NCBI GenBank assembly: GCA_016790225.1
Contig: JAEUOZ010000018.1
Location: 1 to 37,029 of the forward strand
Source of the DNA: Rubrivivax sp.
Lineage (GTDB): Bacteria; Pseudomonadota; Gammaproteobacteria; Burkholderiales; Burkholderiaceae
Length of the DNA stretch: 37,029 bases
Direction: 5' to 3'
A program made the position numbers and the translations under genes. Positions 32,615 through 37,029 of the stretch are shown in pieces; position 1 is the stretch's first letter; each line of letters begins with the position of its first letter. The notes beneath the pieces were generated by a model. The model was not told the DNA's origin and searched no databases. It saw nothing but the letters and a program-made list of their open reading frames with translations.

Positions 32615-33940
32615 ATGATGACGAGCGCTCGACGGTTTCGCTTGACGGCTCTGGTAGGTGTGGCGGCGGTGCTGCTGGCGGGCTGCGCCAGCGGGCCGGT
32701 GGCGCCGCCCGAAGCCGCGCCCGTGGCCGAAGCCTGCCCGGCGGGCGTGCCAGCCGGTGCCCGATGCCTGCGCGGCCAGGATTCCGCATCCTCCCACTAC
32801 CTGATCGTGATGCCGGCGCAGTGGTCGGGCGTGCTGGTGGTGCACGCACACGGCGGCCCGTCCCTCGGCCCCCCGCAACGCACGCGCGCGGATGAAGACA
32901 TCAAGCGCTGGGCGATCACGGTGTCGCAGGGTCATGCCTGGGCGGGCTCGGTGTTCCGCCAGGGCGGCTTTGCGGTCACCACGGCCGCCGAGGATACCGA
33001 GCGCGTGCGCCGCATCTTTGTCGACCATGTGGCCAAGCCGCGGCGCACGCTGCTGCACGGGCAATCCTGGGGCGCGATGGTGGCCACACGCGCGGCCGAG
33101 CTGTTCCCGCGCTCCTGGGAGGGCATCCTGCTGACCAGCGGCGTGGTGGCCGGCCCCGCCACCTATGACTTCCGGCTGGACCTGCGGGCCATCTACCAGC
33201 ACCTGTGCCAGAACCACCCGCGGCCCGATGAACCGGCCTACCCGCTGAGCATCGGTCTGCCGGCCGACAGCAAGCTCAGCAACACCGAACTGGCCCAGCG
33301 CGCCGACGACTGCCTGGGCGCGCGCAGGCCCGCTGCGCAGCGCACGCCGGAACAGGCGCGCAAGCTCAAGACCATCGTCGACGTGCTGAAGATTCCCGAG
33401 AGTTCGGTGGTCGGGCACCTGAACTGGGGCACCTTCACGTTGCGCGACGTGGTGCAGAAAAACGGCGGCGTCAGCCCCTTCGGCAACGAGGGCGTGCGCT
33501 ACGTGGGCTCACCCGACGATGCGGCGCTGAATGCCGGTGTGGCGCGCTACAAGGCCGACCCAGCGGCCGTGGCCCGCTTTGCGGCCGATGTGGACCACCG
33601 CGGCCGCTTTGCGGTGCCGGTGATCAGCGCGCATGGCATCGGTGACGCGACGGTGTTTGTCGAGGGCCAGGACACGCTGCGCCAGCGCATGGTGGCCGCA
33701 GGGACGGGTGACCGCCTGGTCCAGGCCTACATCGACTCCGCCGAGCACAGCTACTGGGGCGATGCACACTACCCGCCGCTGTTCAACGCCTTGCTGGACT
33801 GGGTGGAGCAAGGCCGCAAGCCCACGCCCGCCGGCATCGCCGAGCGCTGCCGCGCACTGAGTGCCGACAAGCCGGCGGAGTGCCGCTTCCTGCCGGACTA
33901 CACACCGCGCCCGCTGGGCTCGCGCATCCTGCCGCGCTGA
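32615..33940 (+). CDS. Lipoprotein alpha/beta hydrolase
   Basis: A 441-residue secreted lipoprotein. The lipobox LLAGC places the lipidated Cys at 24 when the first ATG of the MM pair is used. The nucleophile elbow LLHGQSWGAMVA contains GxSxG with S151. A likely acid is the Asp in HGIGDATVFVEGQ, and the His in DSAEHSYWGDAHY completes the triad. VLVVHAHGGPSLGPP supplies the oxyanion region. Two Cys near the start (C41, C51) and two at the C-terminus (ERCRAL and AECRFL) may form disulfides. The substrate, peptide, ester or polyketide-like, cannot be told. An upstream extension without a start signal was ignored. Confidence 0.85.
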   Translation: MMTSARRFRLTALVGVAAVLLAGCASGPVAPPEAAPVAEACPAGVPAGARCLRGQDSASSHYLIVMPAQWSGVLVVHAHGGPSLGPPQRTRADEDIKRWAITVSQGHAWAGSVFRQGGFAVTTAAEDTERVRRIFVDHVAKPRRTLLHGQSWGAMVATRAAELFPRSWEGILLTSGVVAGPATYDFRLDLRAIYQHLCQNHPRPDEPAYPLSIGLPADSKLSNTELAQRADDCLGARRPAAQRTPEQARKLKTIVDVLKIPESSVVGHLNWGTFTLRDVVQKNGGVSPFGNEGVRYVGSPDDAALNAGVARYKADPAAVARFAADVDHRGRFAVPVISAHGIGDATVFVEGQDTLRQRMVAAGTGDRLVQAYIDSAEHSYWGDAHYPPLFNALLDWVEQGRKPTPAGIAERCRALSADKPAECRFLPDYTPRPLGSRILPR

Positions 33941-34004
33941 GCGCGCGAGCGTGCCCCCTGCGGCGCAAGGCCCGCCCGTTCGTGGATGTCCCGGGGGTTG
34001 AAGG

Positions 34005-34637
34005 ATGAGCACCAAGCAACCACCGCCTTTCAGCCCCGCCGCTGAGCGCAACCGCACGGCCATCTGCGCTCAACTGCAGCGGCTGCTGCCGGCCAACACG
34101 GCAGAACAACCCGGCCTGGTTCTGGAAATCGCCAGCGGCACCGGCCAGCATGCCGCTCACTTTGCCAGCCAGCTGCCGGCCTGGCGCTGGCTGCCCAGCG
34201 ACGGCCAGGCCGCGGCGCTACCGGGCATCCACGCCTGGTGCCAAGACCTGCCCAACGTGATGCCGCCGGTCTGGATCGATGTCATGACGCCGGTCTGGTC
34301 CGGCGTGCCGACCCCGGTCGACGCCATGTACTGCGCCAACATGTTGCACATCGCCCCCTGGCCTGCTTGCGCGGCCCTGATGGCGGGCACTGCGCGCCAC
34401 CTGCGACGCGGTGGCCTGCTGCTGCTTTACGGCCCGTTCTGGGTCGAAGGCCAGGAACCCGCTCCCAGCAACCTGGCCTTCGACGCGGACCTGCGTCGGC
34501 GCGACCCCGCCTGGGGCGTGCGCCGGATGGCCGATGTGCTGCACCAGGCGCGCGCGCATGGCCTGCAGCTGCAGGAACAGGTGTCGATGCCAGCTAACAA
34601 CCTGCTGCTGGTCTTGGTGCATCAAGGCCGCGGCTGA
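34005..34637 (+). CDS. DUF938-type class I SAM methyltransferase
   Basis: A 210-residue protein of DUF938 length. It starts PFSPAAERNRTAICAQLQ. SAM-binding motif I is LEIASGTGQHAAHFA (40-54), followed by WLPSDGQ, the MYCANMLHIAPWPA segment, and LLLLYGPFWVEGQ. The family is widespread in proteobacteria and has no agreed substrate. It stands alone, 64 bases after the lipoprotein gene, and may be cotranscribed with it. Confidence 0.88.
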   Translation: MSTKQPPPFSPAAERNRTAICAQLQRLLPANTAEQPGLVLEIASGTGQHAAHFASQLPAWRWLPSDGQAAALPGIHAWCQDLPNVMPPVWIDVMTPVWSGVPTPVDAMYCANMLHIAPWPACAALMAGTARHLRRGGLLLLYGPFWVEGQEPAPSNLAFDADLRRRDPAWGVRRMADVLHQARAHGLQLQEQVSMPANNLLLVLVHQGRG

Positions 34638-34800
34638 TGACTCCCCGCTGCCCTCGCTGCTCTGCTTGGCCAGGGAGCGCGGGCCGCGCAGGTCGGCAGG
34701 CAAGCAGGTGATGTCCCGACCGTAAGGCTCGTTTGGAGCAGTGGCCACCCGTGCGCGGGCTTTGCTGTGTCTTTGGGGCGCTGGCTCCAGACGGCGATGT

Positions 34801-34996
34801 GCCAGCTGCCCGGCGCGCGACGACAACGCGGCGATGGAACGCTTCTTCTGGTCGCAGGAGTAGCCGTGCACGGAGCTCGAGGCGTTCGTCGATCAGGCCC
34901 CGCGTCCAAGCGTATTCACGCGCATCGAAACTCTCTACCCCGCCGCAGTCGCTCGGCTGTACATCCCCCACCGAGTTCGAAGCCGTCTGCGCCCTG
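34801..34996 (+). pseudogene. IS3-family transposase (orfB) C-terminal remnant
   Basis: In one frame, CPARDDNAAMERFFWSQE is followed by a stop at 34861-34863 and then by CTELEAFVDQA, ending in VFTRIETLY. This parallels the IS3 orfB end, where a DNAxMExFFxxLK motif carries the catalytic Glu and is followed by an RLxVFxYIExFYN helix. In another frame SLGCTSPTEFEA matches the last conserved motif LGYxSPxEFE. An internal stop and a frameshift thus show a dead, 5'-truncated copy. It marks past transposition at the left side of the low-GC unit. Confidence 0.75.
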
Positions 34997-35036
34997 GTGA
35001 CTGCGGCGCCCTTCAAGCTGCCACGGCCGCAGTACC

Positions 35037-35051
35037 AGGTACCGGGTACCT
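35037..35051. repeat. Palindrome of 7-bp arms
   Basis: AGGTACC (35037-35043) and GGTACCT (35045-35051) flank a single G. A further GTACC at 35056-35060 is close by. It may belong to the end of the decayed insertion sequence or be a binding site; no function can be assigned. Confidence 0.5.
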
Positions 35052-35163
35052 TTGTGTACCGCCGAAGACTTGCATCCTGACGCTCCCCTTCACTTGGAAG
35101 CTGAGACAAAGACTCGCATTTGGAGTGCCCAGTAGCGTCTGCGCAGCGGGCGTAAGGACCGAA

Positions 35164-35220
35164 AGTCTAGGGATCGAATGCGCCGATCCACTACCGTCCC
35201 GCATGCCAGCGCATTAGACT
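35164..35220. repeat. Split 12-bp inverted repeat before the low-GC genes
   Basis: The right arm GCGCATTAGACT (35209-35220) is complementary to AGTCTA (35164-35169) plus ATGCGC (35178-35183), with 8 extra bases between them. It lies 13 bases before the ATG at 35234 and could be an operator, an RNA structure in the leader or an element boundary. Confidence 0.5.
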
Positions 35221-35233
35221 AGTCGTCAGCTTC

Positions 35234-35947
35234 ATGGAAACGCAACAGCCCGCTCAATTCGACAAACCGCCGCGGCGAGGCTTGTTCCGCGATGCTTGGG
35301 CATTCCTGAACCGAGATGTCCGCAGCTTCGGGTGGTGGGGAAGAGACAAGAGACTGCGTGACCACTATCCCACTTCGCAGTCGGCTGACGACTCGCCAGA
35401 CGCTAAGCCAGCCCAGCCTTTGGAGGCTGTTGCCTCAGAAGTGGATCCGCAGCAGATCGCGCGATTGCGCTTTCGGCGAGAGGTCCTCGACTGGCGCGAC
35501 GAGTTCCACTTCAATGTGACGGAGTCCGCTTGTCAGGCCCATAATTGCCTTACCGAGCGAGTGGACCGTGAGCTTGCAGATATTGGTATCTGGCGTCGGC
35601 TTCTAACTAAGCCCTCTAACGAGGTACTTGAAACGCACATATGGGTCTGCGTCCGTTCACCCATGACCAGGGCTTTGCAACAAGAAGTGGCTGCGCTGCG
35701 GCAGCGCCTGAAGACGTGGTTTCCAGAGAATGATGTGTCGGCAGACATCAGCTTGATGTGGCCCAAGCTTGAATGGGATACCCGACTGTCTCTCAAGTTC
35801 CACAGCGATAATCGTCTGCGGATTTTGGCAGTTTTGCGAGAGTTGACACTGGGCAACAACGGAATTGCAGACCGACATCGACGGTGGGCTACCGAGTACG
35901 CCTCCAAAATACTGGATGCTGGATATGCTGAGTCAGATTCCATTTAA
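35234..35947 (+). CDS. Unknown protein, first gene of a low-GC two-gene unit
   Basis: A 237-residue soluble, charged protein I do not recognise. The N-terminus is basic and Trp-rich (DAWAFLNRDVRSFGWWGRDK), followed by an acidic linker (~45-70) and a folded region. LDWRDEFHFNVTESACQAHNC and TWFPENDVSADISLMWP are the most distinctive segments. No signal peptide or membrane span is seen. Codon use and GC are clearly lower than in the rest of the window, which suggests recent transfer. Its end overlaps the start of the next gene by 20-30 bases, so the two are translated together. Confidence 0.75.
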   Translation: METQQPAQFDKPPRRGLFRDAWAFLNRDVRSFGWWGRDKRLRDHYPTSQSADDSPDAKPAQPLEAVASEVDPQQIARLRFRREVLDWRDEFHFNVTESACQAHNCLTERVDRELADIGIWRRLLTKPSNEVLETHIWVCVRSPMTRALQQEVAALRQRLKTWFPENDVSADISLMWPKLEWDTRLSLKFHSDNRLRILAVLRELTLGNNGIADRHRRWATEYASKILDAGYAESDSI

Positions 35948-36872
35948 CTTGCCCATCGAGTTCTTGCCCGGACTGGCGAGCGGCGAGATTTTGCGTTACG
36001 GTGCCATCCTGAAGGATGCGGGAACCGGGCGCATTCTTGGGCATCTACAGGAGAGCGGTATCGGTCAGTCGGTCCTGTCTCAAGCTCTCTCGGGGGGAGC
36101 TTCCCCGCTACCACTGGCATCTGCTGCGTTGAAAGCCGGCACCGATCTCTACACGTCAATACAGTTGCATCAGATCAAGGCCATGATGGAAACACTGCGG
36201 GCGCTACAAGTTGCCACCTTAGGAGTCTCGCTGGTCGGGGTCGGTGTAAGCGTAGCTGGTTTTCTCTACATGCGAAAAAGATTCAACGATCTAGATGGGC
36301 GCGTTGATAGTTTGATTGACGCCGTCAATTCTGGTTTTCAGAATCTGGAGAAATCGAATTTTCGAAAACAGATGTCACGTACCAAAGCGCTGGTGCAAAG
36401 GGCGGAATTGGCGAAGTCAATGATCGACGCCAGCAAAGAGTATCGGGAAGTCGCCGCGCAACTGGCGGACCAGTCGGCCTTCTTTGAAGGTGAAATCGCG
36501 TTTCAGATCTCAGAAACTGGTCCGATCAATCACGAGAAGTTTTGGCTTTTGGCCCAATTGTGGATCCTGTGCAACAACGTACGTGTCGACTGCCAACTTC
36601 GTGCCAACGAATTGCTCAATGCCCAGCACGTTGCAGAGCGCATTGCGAGTGAGTATCAGGGACTGTTCGAACGCATCGGGCCAGCTTCTTTTGACGAAGA
36701 TCATACGAAGGGTCGGGCCACCATCAGGACGCTTCGGGATGTCACTGACTCAGCGAGCAGCAAACCCTTCTTGTTGGACTTCCTTCGCACGCAGCGCATC
36801 GCGGGTCCAGACTACATCGGAGCGCTTGAGCGCGAGAAGCAAGAGGCAGTCTTGGTGCTTGCAACTGCGTGA
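35916..36872 (+). CDS. Unknown membrane/coiled-coil protein, second gene of the low-GC unit
   Basis: A 318-residue protein from the ATG at 35916 (an ATG at 35925 or 35865 is also possible). The N-terminus is hydrophobic and Pro-containing (IPFNLPIEFLPGLASGE). A membrane span at ~99-119 (ATLGVSLVGVGVSVAGFLYM) is followed by a basic stop and a coiled coil (RFNDLDGRVDSLIDAVNSGF). A helical, soluble C-terminal domain follows to the end. I do not know the family. A single span plus coiled coil, coupled to a soluble partner in a transferred unit, fits a membrane-acting effector with a sensor or inhibitor, as in defence or toxin systems; this is a guess. Confidence 0.72.
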   Translation: MLDMLSQIPFNLPIEFLPGLASGEILRYGAILKDAGTGRILGHLQESGIGQSVLSQALSGGASPLPLASAALKAGTDLYTSIQLHQIKAMMETLRALQVATLGVSLVGVGVSVAGFLYMRKRFNDLDGRVDSLIDAVNSGFQNLEKSNFRKQMSRTKALVQRAELAKSMIDASKEYREVAAQLADQSAFFEGEIAFQISETGPINHEKFWLLAQLWILCNNVRVDCQLRANELLNAQHVAERIASEYQGLFERIGPASFDEDHTKGRATIRTLRDVTDSASSKPFLLDFLRTQRIAGPDYIGALEREKQEAVLVLATA

Positions 36873-36887
36873 TACTCGTTGACGGGC

Positions 36888-36902
36888 ACGGCTCTATGCC
36901 GT
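36888..36902 (+). terminator. Candidate terminator after the low-GC unit
   Basis: ACGGC (36888-36892) pairs with GCCGT (36898-36902) around TCTAT, with TTTAG immediately after. It begins 16 bases after the stop codon at 36872. The stem is short. Confidence 0.45.
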
Positions 36903-36923
36903 TTAGTGTGGAACGCGACAGCC

Positions 36924-37029
36924 TTACCTGACGGCTGCCGCGGCGCTGAACGGGTGAGCCGGCAGGTTCTTCAAGCGTGACAGGCGCAGGTAGGCGGTAG
37001 CGATGAAGTTCTTGGCCGTGCGGTATCCG
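36924..37029 (-). CDS. Transposase C-terminal fragment (ISL3-like), start outside window
   Basis: Read on the minus strand from the window edge, the frame gives GYRTAKNFIATAYLRLSRLK then NLPAHPFSAAAAVR and a TAA at 36924-36926. The ARGYRTxxNFxxxxYL pattern is the usual C-terminus of ISL3-like DDE transposases. Only 34 residues are visible, so the family is a best guess. Its presence supports an insertion-sequence boundary on the right side of the low-GC unit. Confidence 0.55.
   Translation of the reverse strand, partial: GYRTAKNFIATAYLRLSRLKNLPAHPFSAAAAVR

Larger units (their letters stand above)
34638..35233. other. Non-coding stretch with transposase debris
   Basis: These 596 bases hold no intact gene. 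The first ~160 show nothing I can name. From ~34800 to 35000 there are remains of an IS3-type transposase (listed separately). Then come a KpnI-like palindrome at 35037-35051 and a split inverted repeat at 35164-35220. The promoter of the next two-gene unit should lie in the last ~150 bases. Confidence 0.65.

Overview
The window looks like a chromosome segment of a high-GC betaproteobacterium of the Burkholderiales, most like the Leptothrix/Rubrivivax/Ideonella/Roseateles group. This rests on GC-rich codon use, long spurious antisense reading frames, a Bug/TctC-type binding protein, a MASE2-type sensor and an ArsS-type gene set. No rRNA, tRNA or CRISPR array was seen, and genus assignment is a guess from gene style.

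Layout. (1) 2-645: the tail of an IS1182-like transposase and hairpins. (2) 646-7605, minus strand: a compact seven-gene signalling operon. It encodes a periplasmic binding protein, a membrane histidine kinase, a receiver fused to an anti-sigma-type ATPase, a STAS antagonist, two patatin-like hydrolases and a receiver-SpoIIE phosphatase. This is a complete partner-switching set wrapped around twin lipases. (3) 7787-11545: a MASE2 histidine kinase, then a NarL-type response regulator and its sensor kinase. (4) 11728-12714: a Bug/TctC binding protein. (5) 12900-15676: a TIR-domain membrane protein translationally coupled to a large exported protein of unknown family. (6) 15947-25650: a carbohydrate or polyol uptake regulon around a LacI-type regulator, with an ABC transporter (binding protein, two permeases, a 61-residue membrane protein, two ATPases), DhaL and two DhaK paralogs.

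(7) 25923-29922 is the most unusual part. A 63-residue peptide has a double-glycine leader and a lysine/glycine-repeat core. It is followed on the same strand by a small SET-domain protein and by a 737-residue fusion of an APH-type kinase, a helical-repeat middle and a PhyH-type Fe(II)/2-oxoglutarate oxygenase. Methylation, hydroxylation and phosphorylation are the modifications known on lysines of diatom silaffins, so I propose a bacterial ribosomally made, lysine-modified peptide system. A gene with a ParB/sulfiredoxin-like motif converges on it.

(8) 30182-32447, minus strand: a radical SAM protein of the ArsS type and two glycosyltransferases of the families found with it (arsenosugar-type set). 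(9) 32615-34637: a lipoprotein hydrolase and a DUF938 methyltransferase. (10) 34638-37029: an island with a dead IS3-type transposase fragment, two overlapping genes of visibly lower GC and unknown function (one a membrane/coiled-coil protein), and the tail of another transposase at the right edge.
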